Source of the DNA: Arabidopsis thaliana
Taxonomy: Eukaryota; Streptophyta; Magnoliopsida; Brassicales; Brassicaceae
Assembly (NCBI RefSeq): GCF_000001735.4
Contig: NC_003070.9
Coordinates: 27,203,971-27,267,970, forward strand
Direction of reading: 5' to 3'
Length of the DNA: 64,000 nucleotides
Below, piece by piece: positions 52,277 to 64,000 of the stretch. Under the pieces are notes generated by a model that searched no databases, was not told where the DNA came from, and saw nothing but the letters and a program-made list of their open reading frames with translations. The first letter of the stretch is position 1. Every line of letters begins with the position of its first letter. A program made the position numbers and the translations under genes.

Positions 52277-53007
52277 TCTCACAAGACCAGATTGCTAATG
52301 CTAACCAACCAGCAGAAGTATCACTGAGATTAACAGAATTCAACTGAACAAACTCAAATTAATGCCAAGAAACCTGAGAAAACAATAATAGAAACTGTTA
52401 CTCAGAGATTACAAAAAAAAAAGCCAACTTGCTAACAATGTTGAAAGCAAAAGATGAATGAAACCAGAGTCATTCTCACGAAATAAGTAGGACAATCACG
52501 GAATATAACTTTGATGAGAAACAAAGAATCTCGGGAAATGAAAAGGAAGACAAAAACAGGTCATGAACCATATAAATGGCCAGACATAGAAATCGAGGAT
52601 CTAATTCATCGGAACACGATGCTTCTCAGATCTGATTCCACTACTCTAAGTAAAGACCCAACCATAAAAATCCCAACTTTAATATAATCCGGAAAAAAAA
52701 AACCAAAGCTCAGAACTCAAAATCATGCAAAATCCATAAAGAACATACCAAGATCCTCCTGTTGCCGATCCAGCATTGAGCTGGGAACTTTCCAATTCTC
52801 AGTATTTCCAAACTTAATCCAAGTTCTCAATCGGCAAGAGAGGTTGAGAAAGAGAGAAAAGAAGATGAAACCCTAACAATGTCAGGAGTTAATGTTGTCA
52901 CTTCACTACTGGTTTTGCTCAAAATGCAAAATCTTTCTTTATTTCTCCCACCAAAGAAGATTTTGCTCTGTCCCTTAATATCCACGCTCGAAACCAGCAC
53001 ACGCACA

Positions 53008-53095
53008 CTCTCTCTCTCTCTCTCTCTCTCCGTAGTAAAAAAGACAGAGTCTTTAGAGAGAGAAAATATGCGGAGACTGTTTAGAGAGAGAGAGA
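53008..53095. repeat. CT and GA microsatellites in the CIP7-like leader/promoter
   Basis: A 24-base CT tract at 53008-53031 and GA-rich tracts at 53057-53064 and 53083-53095. On the gene's strand the longer one reads GAGAGA, a motif common near plant transcription starts and bound by GAGA-binding BPC factors. Confidence 0.75.
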
Positions 53096-54474
53096 GTTTC
53101 CTTATTCAGACAACTTCTTTTCCGACGAATGTCGTCTTCGATTAGGAAAGAAAAAAAAGATACAGCCGCAGTACTACGTTTTACCATAATACCCTCAAAA
53201 CCTTTTAACAACACCGGTTTACTTTCCTAATAAAGCCTATAACGATGAGGGTAATATCGTAACTAAAAATTGGTCGAAGCCTAGGCTCTCTAGCTAGTAG
53301 TAATAAATAAACATAATTTCAACGGTAAAATATTTTTCACTTGGAAGACTTTATTAGCAATTTTAGAACTTTGCAATAAACGTTCTAAAAATAGTAGACT
53401 GTATTTTATTTTATTACGGTTAAATATTTGTAATAAAAATATTTCAAAGAAAAAAAATTACATCCAACACAGAAAAAAAAAACAGATTTTCAAATGGAAA
53501 AAAAAAAGAATGACGATGAAAAGTTTTATTGATCAATTGGGTGAAAATGTGAATGGCAATTTTACAGTAACATAATTGCTGGCAATTGTAATTTTCACCA
53601 ATCAAACAACCCTAACATTCTAATGTAGCATTAATTTTCATTAAATGTCCTTAAATGTATATGAAATACTGTACCTAATCTCATTAATTATCTGATTAGT
53701 TTTGCAACAAACCAATGTTTGGATGTTTTGGGGTTGCCAACAATTCCACATGGCCACGTCATGTGTTTGGTATGATATTTTTGTTGGCTCCAATTTTATG
53801 ATTTTGATCATAGAGTAATTAGATCAGCACATCTTCTTAACTAAAACTAGATTCCGTACGATTCGAACCGGTAATCAGCAGCCATTGAGCAATAAAGAAT
53901 TTAAGAAGATAAAACATGAGAAACACTAATGGGCCTTAACGGCCCACTTTAGATTGGACATATTAGACCTCCCGCCCTCAATTTAGCCTATATTTTTCTT
54001 AATCTACAAAAATGTTTTTTCTTTTCGGTCGCACACAAAAAATGTTCATAACGAAGAACGTAATTTATTTATTTTTTCTTCCACGGATTTTTTTTTTCTG
54101 TATATATGTGTATCACTAATTCCCAGCATAATTAATGCTTTAATAGTTTAAGAAAAAACAGAATCAGAAAAGAATGATAGAAAAATGTTATCATAATTAT
54201 ATACTGAACATATTTGTTTAATTACGAATTAAATTGAAAATAAGCGGCGTTTATACAAGTTGGAGAAACCTACTATATGTCAAATTAGAAAAAAAAGTAA
54301 TGGACCAGATTCGGTGTAAAGGCCACTAATTATTATCAACTTGGTGATACATACACATTTATTTCTGATTTCATCCAACTTCTAATTTTGTTTACCATAT
54401 CAAGTAAATGTAGTGGATAACATGATTTTATTTTATTTTGTATAAGTTAACAATATTATATTTTGTCAAAGGAA

Positions 54475-54498
54475 ATATATATATATATATATATATAT
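54475..54498. repeat. AT dinucleotide microsatellite
   Basis: Uninterrupted AT tract of about 24 bases in intergenic DNA. Confidence 0.85.
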
Positions 54499-54682
54499 TA
54501 AAAAAAGGAAGAAAAGTCTCGAAGTCGCAGGTCTGCGAAAATAGTGGTGATTTGGACTTCACGAACTAAAAAATATGACAACTTGTGACTAGCTTTGTCT
54601 CTTTGGTCCTACTCGGCTACTCCTACTTCCCAGCGTTTCCAAAATATCCTATTTTTGCACGACAGAGGAATATATATATACT

Positions 54683-54774
54683 AGAATTTGTGGAGTTTCA
54701 TTTGATATTTGTGGAGTATTAAATATTTATGTAAAACTGAATCAAATACGAGAATTTGTGAAGTTTCATTTGAT
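54683..54774. repeat. Spaced direct repeat, 24 bp
   Basis: AGAATTTGTGGAGTTTCATT at 54683 recurs with one change at 54751 (period 68), each followed by TGAT. Not part of a recognised element. Confidence 0.65.
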
Positions 54775-55017
54775 CATCATGTCAAATATGAATAGTAAAT
54801 ATATTATTTGGAAGATACAATATCAATATTCTAATTTTTTGTGTGCATTTGTACTTTAACAAGAATGTGCATAACTCAAAAATGAGATTCAAATGACCTA
54901 GACGTTTGATCACATTGTATACAAAATAGTACATACCACCATATTTTCTTCACCACGACAACTTTTACAACATGAAGTTCCACAAAAAAAAAAAATACAA
55001 AAAATGTTAAAAACTTT

Positions 55018-56139
55018 TTAAGCTCTACTTCTTAGATCTTCTATTGCCAGCTTGGAATCTCGTCGATGGACCACCTACCTTTTATTAAAACATCAATGGT
55101 CAACATCGGTTTCATGATAATTCTGAATTAAATTCTACAACATACATTTTCATTTCAAAAGTTTATTTTTGTTATATACATATATAGAACCACAAAGAAG
55201 TTATAAGAAAAGGAAAAAAAATCAAGCAGAAAGAGTATAAAACTAAATACCTTACTAGAACTTATACAACAATAGTTGTCATGACCGTTAATTTTGTTGG
55301 GAATATCATTTGAATTTGATAAATCATCGCAATGGACCAAAGTCGACGTGCCACTAAATTGCGAACATGAAGACGAAGATGAACGAGTTTTGAATTGATT
55401 CACATCATCCTTCAACAATTCTTGAAATAACTCTTCAAATTCCTCTAAACTTTCGTCCCCCTGCTCCAAGATATGCAATTACCATTACCATTAGCATAAT
55501 CATATATAATAGTAATGACTAGTATAGATGAAGCAAAGTAGTTTGTTACCGTAGATTGAGTTTGAGCCATAAGCGTCACCATCTCATTTATGAAATCAGC
55601 CATTCCCTACAACGCAATAAGTTGACATTGATTTAGACATATCGGTGATTAAATAAATCAACATTTCTGACTCAATTAAAAGAGAAATATCTACAAGAAG
55701 AACATACAGTTTCGTCGTCATCACTATCATAAGCACCGACGTCATACAAAAGCCTCTTGTTGGAATCCGACAAAACTGTTGTGAATACAATAGATTAATA
55801 AACTGGAGAAGACGGATAAAGAACCAGACCCGGTTTAAAAGAAAACCGTGTAAATTTTACCAGAATAGGCTCGTTGAATGGACTGAAATTTCATCTTAGC
55901 TTCATCTTTCTCTATTTCTTCAAGAAACCGATCTGGATGCCATTTCTACACCACCAAACATACAAAAAAAAACACACAAAATTATTCAAGAAGATCAGAT
56001 CACATTCAGACAAAAAAAGAAGAAGAAGAGAAGAGATGTGAAAACGAACCAGAACAAGGTTCTTGTAAGAAAGTCTGAGATCTCCTTGTGTACATTCGTT
56101 GTTCAAATCCAAGACAGCGTACAAGTCTTCTCTCTCCAT
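55018..56139 (-). CDS. J-domain (DnaJ/Hsp40) protein, small
   Basis: Type III J-domain protein that would stimulate Hsp70 ATPase. Six exons: 56139-56050, 55945-55861, 55775-55708, 55606-55550, 55460-55251 and 55074-55018, giving 188 aa. The J domain is at the very N-terminus (residues 1-75): DLYAVLDLNNECTQGDLRLSYKNLVLKWHPDR with the HPD motif at residues 33-35, then KFQSIQRAYSVLSDSNKRLLYD. There is no Gly/Phe region or zinc finger. The rest is acidic (DSDDDET, ESLEEFEELFQELL) then Ser-rich. The last exon is short (VVHRRDSKLAIEDLRSRA) and its acceptor is the only plausible one I found. No targeting signal seen, so cytosolic or nuclear is inferred. Client unknown. Confidence 0.85.
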
Positions 56140-57396
56140 TAATGATGATAGTAAGAATGAGAAAAAGAAAGAGCTGTTCTTTGGAGTTTATTGGAAGCAA
56201 AGAGATAAAGAAGGATCAAGATTAATGTATGTATAGAGATGTGTATACGCGTAAACGTGGAAGAAGAGAAGAAGAGAAGAGAAGGGAAAAGAAGAAGAGT
56301 TTGATATTTTGGGTATCGTGCTTTTGTATTGTATATAATACTATTTATATATACGAGACTGGGGTAACAAAGAATGATCGAGAAACTAGCCACTTGAACT
56401 AGTTGTTTATGTTTATCCTCGTTTTTTAGACAACATCTTTTAAAACTAAAAGTAGTGTATTATTTTACTACTTTAATTTTAGTGTTTTTTTTCTTTCTAG
56501 TTTATGAATTGTGAGTATACGCAACCAATTTTGAACAAGGCTACATCTTTTATTTGTAAATGTTTTAGCTTTTTAAGACTTAAATGAATGGAAGATTAAA
56601 CTCACTTTTCTAGAAAAAGGTTAAGAAATCATTTATCAATTATTTTTTTACTGAGTAAAAATAATGATCCGTATACTGGTAAGATCAAAACCGTGAATTT
56701 TTTTGTAATTTTGGTCATTTGATTTCTATGTAGGTTACAAAATGTATATGTAACAAATCTACTAAACCCTAAAATTAGTCGAGTATAGCAAAATCCGATC
56801 GAGTACTCATGTTTTAGAAGAAAAAAAATAGTTTGGCAGGAATACAAAAAATAAATATTTGAGCAACGACTCTAGAGCATCAAATTTATTTTGTAATAGT
56901 CTGGATGCATTCTTCTTGTTTTGTCAGCATAGACATTTTTGATATATAATGTAGGAACGTTGTAGAATTTTAGAGCTATTTATGTCAATTTCCATAGAAT
57001 TTACATATTTTTATATGTGCTTCTACTTTAGCAGAATTTTATAACCTAGTCTTGCTGAAATTCAAATAAAGGATTTGTATAACGAAACTTAATAAGGTTA
57101 TTATCTTGAAAACTTTTTTTTCAAAAGCAAAAAACTTGTAATATTACCTTTTCAAGAATTAGATAATTTTACTTTATGGTCACTTTAAGGTAAATAAATT
57201 GAGCAACTTGCCATTCTGGCCCATTTTTCTTTTCAAGTTGCTGTCCATCAACTTGCTTTAAGTCAATTCATAAGCGTTTTTGTTCATCAACTTGGATCCG
57301 GTTAACCCAAATCCCGGTTTTACAATTAAACCCAGAGAACAACAATCTTTTTTATGGTTCTCAATTTGTTCATCAGAAAGCTTTTTTCATCATCGT
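56140..57396. other. Intergenic between the J-domain gene and the CIA30 gene
   Basis: The left 200 bases are the J-domain promoter, with TATATAAATAGT on the minus strand near 56340-56351 as a TATA box candidate. The rest is AT-rich with no supported gene; the last 100 bases are the CIA30 3' region. Confidence 0.5.
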
Positions 57397-59216
57397 TCAT
57401 GGCATCCTCACTGCTTTGATCCAGTCAATTTCGACTTGGAAATCGCCTGCGCCTGATTTAGCTCCAATGAAACCACCTCCTTGTGCGTTAACGGATAGAG
57501 ACATACCAACAACATGACCTGGATTCATCTCCATTTCTGCATCTATCACGTTTCCTTTCCATGTTGGTAAGTAGCGAGTAAGAGGAACCTGAAGAAGAAA
57601 GATGTCACACTTGAGTTAACAAGTTACAGCAAAACCCCTTTTAACACTAGTTGCTTTGTAGAAGTACGAGACTTGCCTTAGCTGTATACCAGTTTCCCTT
57701 TGGAGCAAAAACAAAAGCCTGCCATGAGTTGTCTTCTGCTTGTCCTGGCGAGTTCACCCAGTTCTCAGTATATATCTGAATTGGAACTGCGGTTTAGTTT
57801 TTAGTAAAAAAGTTATGCTCCTTGAACCTTGTGTTTCATCTGGAGCAAAAAGACATGAATGTTGAGCATGAGACTCACAGTAGAAATATAGCACCTTCCA
57901 TCTCCTTTGAGCCTCAGGGCTATGGAATCATACCCTTCGAGATCAATAAAGCCATCAAACTACAAAAATGGGAGGGGGTTTTAGTTAAGTAAGTTGTGCA
58001 TAAACTCATGCAAATCTTTGGTTTTGATTGATGATGTGATGATTAGTAAAGAAAAACAAAACCTATGATTTTAACCTTCTTTGACCGCATTCCACAGAAA
58101 CCACTCCGATTGATATTCCATTTTGAACCTTCCCTCATATCCGTAGAGAGGTTCCCAGAGAAAACACCTAAAGGAGACATAAGGTGAAAACGGTCACCAC
58201 CCAATTGCAGAAAAAAACATGATGAAGAGAGGTAAATGGTATGAGAAGCAAGAAACTTCATACTTTCGCCTGAGGCTCGATTAAGAGAGCCTAAACAGCT
58301 AAACCAGGAAAACTGTAGTTCCAGAAATTTCAAGAGAAATCATTTTATAATTTATTGGCTTAGACGTTAGAGCATGCTCAATAACGTTTCTATGCCTCTA
58401 GATATGAGAAAATCATCACAGTATATTTAAGTCAAAGAAGCATCGATGGCCTAACTTTCCCAGCCTAATTCGAAAATCTGGCTTGCACAAACTAATTGTA
58501 TCAGACCCAAGCGAAAAAGTAACAGAAAGAAAAAGCAAGGCACACTTGTTCCACAATATACTAACCATTGCAATCTGATCGATTTCCTCCATCTTTAATT
58601 TCCAACGAAGCCGAAGATAATCCTATAAAGTAAAATATCCACACTATAATGAGCATATCACATGAAGAATTGTTATGCACTGCATATCAGAAATATTATT
58701 TCATAACATGAACCAACAAGGAATGAAAGTAAAAGAAACTATGTAAACAGGCAATAATAGGTTCTGTAACATGATTATGGGCAGATGCCTGAACTTGTGT
58801 GATTTAAGTACCTCCATATTCAGAATCAGAGTATAGGTGCCATGTCTTAAGGTCTTCTTTTGAATTGAACTTGAATATACACTTCTCTACAGGGGGTACC
58901 CATTCTTCGAGTTCCCACGTTAGAGCTATATACAGTATGTACATTGTGAAAATATGTTAGAGACTAGCTAAAAAGTATGCAAAGTAGAAAGGTGAGAAAA
59001 TTTCATCCCCATAGAGATTAGTCTTGAAACAAAATCGTTACTTTCCAATCAAACGCACTTGATTATGATTACAAACAAGAATAAGTATAGCACACCTATA
59101 GCAAGAAATTCACTAAGTTACAAGAAAGTGTTGAACATGGTAATTGAAGAAAATGGAGAAATACCCTTCTTTGTTGCATTCACCGAGGCTTGCCACAATG
59201 ATCTAAACCGTGACAT
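57397..59216 (-). CDS. Complex I intermediate-associated protein 30 (CIA30/NDUFAF1-like)
   Basis: Assembly factor of mitochondrial NADH:ubiquinone oxidoreductase, by family. Seven coding exons: 59216-59165, 58925-58812, 58622-58566, 58167-58076, 57959-57879, 57775-57677 and 57588-57397, giving 228 aa. Exon 1 encodes [17 protein letters not shown], a short amphipathic basic N-terminus. The CIA30 beta-sandwich follows: [118 protein letters not shown]. Intron 6 has a GC donor (AAG|GCAAGT), kept because the frame is seamless only that way. The other introns are GT-AG. A leader exon and 5' UTR intron probably extend upstream to about 59745. The N-terminal signal is short, so the organelle is inferred. 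Confidence 0.92.
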
Positions 59217-59815
59217 AGTTCTGAAGTTGCTGGATCAATGGGAACAACACTAACTGGTTAATTTCTTTCCGGAATGAAAATGGAGAATAACCTTAATATC
59301 CCATAGATTGATAACAAGAGGTTGCAAAAGAGAAATGAAAGATCATCTCTTTGGAAACTCTAGCACAACGCATAACCCAATGAAGAGAGACTTAAGCAAT
59401 TTTACTGCAGCCCTATTCGGAGCTGAAGTTATAGGGTTACTTGAATCCTTGGGTTGAGCAGAACCCATTAATGGATTCCCTGAAAAACCTTACATTTTCC
59501 CATTGAGGCATTTCAACAAACACTTGAAAGACAAGAATTGATAAAATCACATCGACCCACAGACAAAAACAAAAAAGACCAACGACCAAAGAAGAATCCA
59601 TAGGGAATTGCACAAACAAAAACAAGAGAAATCAAATCGTCAAGACAAAGGATGAGTTTGGTTTCACTTCACCTGAGCTTTCATGAAGTTGTCCTTCCCT
59701 TGAGAGTCTTCTTGCTAGTCCCCCTCTTATTGTTGAGACCTTCTGTTCAGGTTAGAGTGTTTGACACTAAGTTAAAACTAAACGGTGTCGTTTCATAACT
59801 CCCATCTCTTTGCAC

Positions 59816-59831
59816 GGCCCACTAAGGCCCA
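59816..59831 (-). promoter_or_regulatory. Paired site II motifs upstream of the CIA30 gene
   Basis: GGCCCA at 59816-59821 and 59826-59831, which read TGGGCC on the gene strand. Site II pairs are common before nuclear genes for mitochondrial proteins. An AAACGGTGTCGTTT near-palindrome at 59779-59792 lies just inside. Confidence 0.6.
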
Positions 59832-61179
59832 ACACTGTCTTTTGGTCGTTACAATTTCTTCTAGTAACTAACCTGAGTTCGAATCAAATGTAATTATTAA
59901 TTTCTTCTATAATCAACGTTAAAACAAGCAGCAACCCATAACAATTTAGCTACCAACCGAGTTTATATAAACACTATAATATCATAGGATTGATGTAATG
60001 TAAGGAACAAGACAGAAGTAGAAGAAGAAGTCCCATGAAGTTTGCTGAAAAGACACACCGAGTGACTTGTCAATCATTAGCGTGTCGGAATCAATTAACA
60101 AGCTTAATTAAACTTAGCAAAGAAACTTCTTTTCTTTGATTATAATGATTAGAACTTCGTCCTACGTAGGAAATTAATTTATTTTGGTCTTACTAATTAT
60201 ACTTATCTTCAATAATTATTCTGCGCGTCCTTTTCGTACCCACCTCGGAAAATTAATGTCAGTTATTTTATCTACCAATTTATGTCTATAAACGTATATT
60301 AATGCACATATGTTGGTGTAAGTAATGCCAATTAGTACAACAAACTACAAATTTATTAGTATATCGACTAATTAACCTGTAAGCTTTAATTTATTTTGTA
60401 TGGCTGAAAGTTCAAGAATATTAAAAGATAAATATATAATGTCTGCAACTAGAAAGGAGAGTAGGGACATGAAATTGGGACCAGGTCACCAACGCGTCAT
60501 GAGAGCGACCATTATTATTTCCTTAAAAGAAATTGCATACGTATTTTCTATTTTATACACACACAAAAATAGATTTGAAACTGACACCATACAAATGATA
60601 CGCAAAAAAAAAAAAAAATGAATATCGATGATAGAAATCATTGCTAGTCATATTTTGTTTATATAAAGCAAAATAAATGAATTGGACTCATCATATTCAA
60701 CCAACTTTTGTTTATCGAACATCATCAAAGGCCTTCTTTATTATGTCATGAGACTCATGACTCATATGAGAAAGATACGTTACGAAAATAGAAACAAAAG
60801 TTTACAAAACCGCCATAATAAAATAAATATAGAAACAAAACCTACCAGAAAACTTAGTTTGTTTTCTTGAAATCATTGCATTCTTTTTTTATGTATATTA
60901 CAATTAATATAGGTACTGAAATACATTTTGAAGGAAAATATATATAAAGATTGTTGTTAGTAGAAATTTATTCTTGGTTGGTCTTAACAAAGTAAGAAAA
61001 CTACATATGCTCATCATCATCATAAAATTGCTCAGAAAAACGGAAGCAAATGACATGGTTTACGAGATCACGTTTTGATCACACACCGCATCGAATGAAA
61101 ATACAAATCAGCAACAACAAACAACAACAAAAAAGGTATATATTATACGAAATAAATGTATAAAATCAATCGGTCGATG
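59832..61179. other. Intergenic between the CIA30 gene and SAUR78
   Basis: AT-rich. An ATG frame at 60400-60621 (73 codons) has no domain, signal or homology I recognise and ends in poly-Lys from an A run. The last 150 bases are the SAUR78 3' region. Confidence 0.5.
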
Positions 61180-61539
61180 TCAATAAGTATAGAACTCAGC
61201 CAATTCTTCAACGGATCCTCCTTCTTGACCAGACTTGAGCATCCACAGCAAGTGCTCGAACAAAACGACTTCACAAGCTACAACAATCTCACGATCTTGT
61301 TCGATGGATCTAGAAGAAGACCGATCCACGAGTTCTTGAAAGAGTGGGTGAGAGATGATGTCTGGTCTAAGCATGTAAGGTCTTCGAGTTTGACCAACGT
61401 AAACCACATGGAGATTGTTGTCTTCTGAGAGTTCGTCGGAAACAGCGGCTGAGGAGGTTGAGTGGTGGTGGTTCTTGGCGAAAGAAGGCCATTTCTTCAT
61501 AGCCGACTTAAGCTTTGTCAGCTTCCCAACTTTGGCCAT
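61180..61539 (-). CDS. SAUR78: Small auxin up RNA protein SAUR78
   Basis: Intronless 119-aa SAUR-family protein. The start is the ATG at 61539 (MAKVGKLTKLKSAMKKWPSF); the frame continues 13 codons upstream only with a TTG. The SAUR core is LHVVYVGQTRRPYMLRPDII then SHPLFQELVDRS, VACEVVLFEHLLWML. The N-terminal basic amphipathic part is like that of the SAUR76-79 group, which lacks the usual C-terminal CG motif. SAURs inhibit PP2C.D phosphatases and so promote proton-pump activity and cell expansion; SAUR76-79 members are linked to auxin and ethylene. The symbol is from the locus memory. Confidence 0.92.
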   Translation of the reverse strand: MAKVGKLTKLKSAMKKWPSFAKNHHHSTSSAAVSDELSEDNNLHVVYVGQTRRPYMLRPDIISHPLFQELVDRSSSRSIEQDREIVVACEVVLFEHLLWMLKSGQEGGSVEELAEFYTY

Positions 61540-64000
61540 TGCTAACGAAATTGAACTTTTTTCTTGGGGTTGGAACAAGAGAGTTGTTGAAACTAGCTAG
61601 GGTTTAGGGTTTACGAGGAGATTTATATGTGTTGATGTGAGTGTGTGTGGGGATCAAAATATTGGAAGAAGAAGAGAGGAATGTTTGAGAGATGTTCTTG
61701 GGAGGAAATAACGAGGAAGGTTCGTGTATATATATTGAGTGAGATAGAGAGAGAACGTATAGGTGCATGACCCACCGATTGATGCATAACAGCTAAGAGA
61801 GATGAGGACATAAATGGCAAAACTAGTATCGTTTTTTGCCCATTGTTTTTTCTTTCTTTTTTGTTGTATCTTGTAATTATATATTGAGATTCGTAATAAT
61901 TTTAATTTTGTAATAAATTTTGCCATATTCATTCATTTATTTTCATGTTACAAATTACACTTGCTGATAAGAAAAATATTGTAAAATTATGATAGATGGA
62001 TGAGGGAATGATACGGTCTACGAAAAAACTGATAAATACGTTCTATTAAAAAAAACAGATATAACAAGTGATCATTACACCATTAATTTATTTGGCTAAA
62101 TATATATATATATATATATCAATAAAAAATACATAATAAATAACATTTTATCTAATTTAACATAACAAAACTATTAAATTATTTGATACAATTTTTTTTC
62201 CTTTTTATATATATTTGATACTATATATACACACTATTTCTCTTACCTGTGACATTTTGTTTTGCCTACATAAATGTCAGACACCACAAATCCAGTTTTG
62301 GAAATGCTTGCTTGATAAACATTCATGTTTGTTGTATAATTTTTTTTTAAATTGTATTTTGTATATTATGATGTCTTATAGTATATAATAATTTGTAGAT
62401 ATATACATATACGTGCGGTGAGTAGAGATGTGTAGGCAACCTCTTATTGCGTGTTGTTGTCTAATGATCGGACAAAGAGCGATGTTTTTTAGATAACGAT
62501 TACATCTTGTCCACAATTTTGTTCAATATTACCCGATAATGCTAATTTTTTGTCGTTCATATTATCATGTACTATAGAAAACAAGTATGGTCTTCATCTG
62601 TCGATTTACCTTCGATTTTCTTCATTTCATATTAAGAACATAAATTAGATATGAACATTCAAAAAGCATACTATAAAATTAAACTCGTAAACTCATATAA
62701 TTTACACGGTAATTAGGTTTTATTGACGGATGCAAAAACTAACCACAAGCATATTATGCTCTTTTCGACAAGACACAGTCCTTTTATCTAGTGCAAATGC
62801 ATAATCATAAATATTGCTCATTCTTTTCATAAAGTTAGTTTGGCATTTCCGAGAAATTAGGTGGAGAAGACCTTACCTTACCGTCTGTCTTTTATCGAAC
62901 AAAAAAAGTTGTGGATGGTAAGCTAATCATTTAAGGAATTTTTAGATACTTCTTTTTTATAAATGGTCGAACATATAGTACTTGTTTATAGCAAAAGAAA
63001 TAAAATAGTAATATAGTACTCTCTCATCATTAAACATTAGATAACTATCTTTATCTTAATGTACTTATGTAGCTAGTAAAACATCAAACCAGACCTACAA
63101 TTTGATCAAGAGTGAAATATTTTATTTTTGAATAGTGAAGATCTTAGAGAATTTTTGAAGATTTGAAGAAAGGAAAATGATACGCGCATATATGCAGCAT
63201 ATACATACTGGCATCACACGAAACAAACAAGCAATCTGAATTTAGGAATACTAATTACTTCCGATTCGTAATCATTGCAATGATTAGCATAAATCGAGTT
63301 ATGCTATAACTTAATTATATAAAGGTAGCAACATGTATTACTTAATATTCTAAGGTGTGATACTTTTAGAAATTCATTTTTTTGGATTAGATTAAATATT
63401 ACTAAAAAGGTTAGAAACTTAATTTAAGAGAAATTTTCGATTAGTTGTATTAAAAACAAGCTAGAGTCCAAAATTAAAGTAGAGACAAGCCAGTTAGGAT
63501 GGTGTTGTTCATGTTAAGTGCGCGACAATTGTGCAACTAATCTACTTTTATTTTTTTCGACTTCTATATAATACGTCTTTCATACATTTATATACTTCAT
63601 ATTGTAAAAGAAATTAGCATAAAGGTAAACACTAAACAGTCACTGTTTTCTTAAAGTATCTCTGTCTATAAATTGTTAGCGTAGTAGTTGAAAATTGTTG
63701 CCTAATGTATATTATCGATATATTAGAAGGATTTATTGGTTAATGAATTTTTATTGATTTTAAAATTCAAAGCAAACATAATTTTATATTCGTGTTTAAA
63801 TAATGGTCTACTGTTTCTACCAAAAAGAAATAATGGTCTAGTGTTTTTTATTTATTTGACCTGATCCATTTATGGATTTGGACATATTTCAGAAATTTTT
63901 TTCATAATGGGTTTAGGTTGGAAATGTTTTTTTTTTTTAATACGATTTTAAAGGATCGGTTATCCCTAAAAAAAAGTAAGATTTAAGGTTACATAAGAAC
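61540..64000. other. SAUR78 promoter and empty AT-rich DNA
   Basis: TATATATATTGAG at 61728-61740 on plus gives a TATA candidate for SAUR78. From about 62000 to the window end I see no gene: TA tract at 62101-62119, a 30-bp-period repeat at 63799/63829 (AAATAATGGTCTA), and poly-A/T runs. Confidence 0.5.
62101..62119. repeat. TA microsatellite
   Basis: A TA tract of 19 bases in intergenic DNA upstream of SAUR78. Confidence 0.8.

Larger units (their letters stand above)
52277..55017. other. CIP7-like leader/promoter and AT-rich intergenic DNA
   Basis: The first 600 bases contain the CIP7-like leader, with probable 5' UTR introns (52300-52750), and pyrimidine/purine repeats. The rest is AT-rich with TGGGCC/GGCCCA motifs around 53931-53945 and no supported gene. 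Confidence 0.5.

Noticed and set aside
53840..53900. tRNA-like string GATTCGAACCGG near 53860
   Set aside because: Resembles the T-arm complement, but no matching D arm, anticodon arm or acceptor stem could be folded around it.
60400..60621. 73-codon plus frame starting with ATG
   Set aside because: Ends in poly-Lys from an A run, has no recognisable motif, and lies in AT-rich intergenic DNA.
61540..61578. N-terminal extension of SAUR78
   Set aside because: Starts at TTG; the ATG at 61539 begins the family-typical basic N-terminus.

Overview
This window is plant nuclear DNA. I recognise it as Arabidopsis thaliana chromosome 1, long arm, roughly the AT1G72270 to AT1G72430 interval. The grounds are gene order, intron structure (short AT-rich introns with GT-AG borders), AT-rich intergenic DNA and protein identities; the locus names are from memory, not from a search. 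Where I rebuilt coding exons from splice sites and frame, the protein lengths come out clean: ERO1 469 aa, APUM23 753, ALAAT2 540, HRE1 262, RPSAa 298, PHL 1325, the CIA30 protein 228 and the J-domain protein 188.

Layout: 1-10.5 kb is a minus-strand block holding the 5' part of a URB1/Npa1 ribosome-biogenesis gene (cut by the left edge), a domesticated HARBI1-like transposase gene and ERO1. From 11.9 to 17 kb lie the Kunitz-type WSCP gene (+) and the receptor kinase gene PSY1R (-). About 5.4 kb of gene-poor DNA follows, then ATL3 (+), a small secreted-peptide gene (+), APUM23 (-) and ALAAT2 (+), the last two divergent across about 1 kb. From 32.9 to 41 kb are eIF2B-alpha (+), the type I MADS gene AGL60 (-), a Helitron remnant, HRE1 (+) and RPSAa (-). 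PHL (+) and a COP1-interacting-protein-like gene (-) converge at 47-48 kb. The right end has a J-domain gene (-), a complex I assembly factor (-) and SAUR78 (-), ending in about 2.4 kb of empty AT-rich DNA.

There is no operon logic. Neighbours share themes only loosely: URB1, APUM23 and RPSAa serve ribosome biogenesis or translation together with eIF2B-alpha, and several of these housekeeping genes have telo-box or site II (TGGGCY) promoter motifs. PSY1R, ATL3, the peptide gene and WSCP belong to signalling or defence; HRE1 and ALAAT2 are both linked to low oxygen.

The points most worth a second look are: (1) an unfamiliar 81-aa secreted peptide with a C-terminal CLE-like 12-mer; (2) a duplicated piece of ERO1 exon 1/intron 1, splice donor included, lying between the HARBI1-like gene and URB1; (3) splice sites that could fuse HARBI1-like and URB1 in frame; (4) a Helitron with clear 3' terminus upstream of HRE1; (5) an in-frame intronic start in HRE1 that bypasses the N-degron; (6) a GC-AG intron in the CIA30 gene; (7) a possible small spliced transcript at 13.0-13.4 kb.
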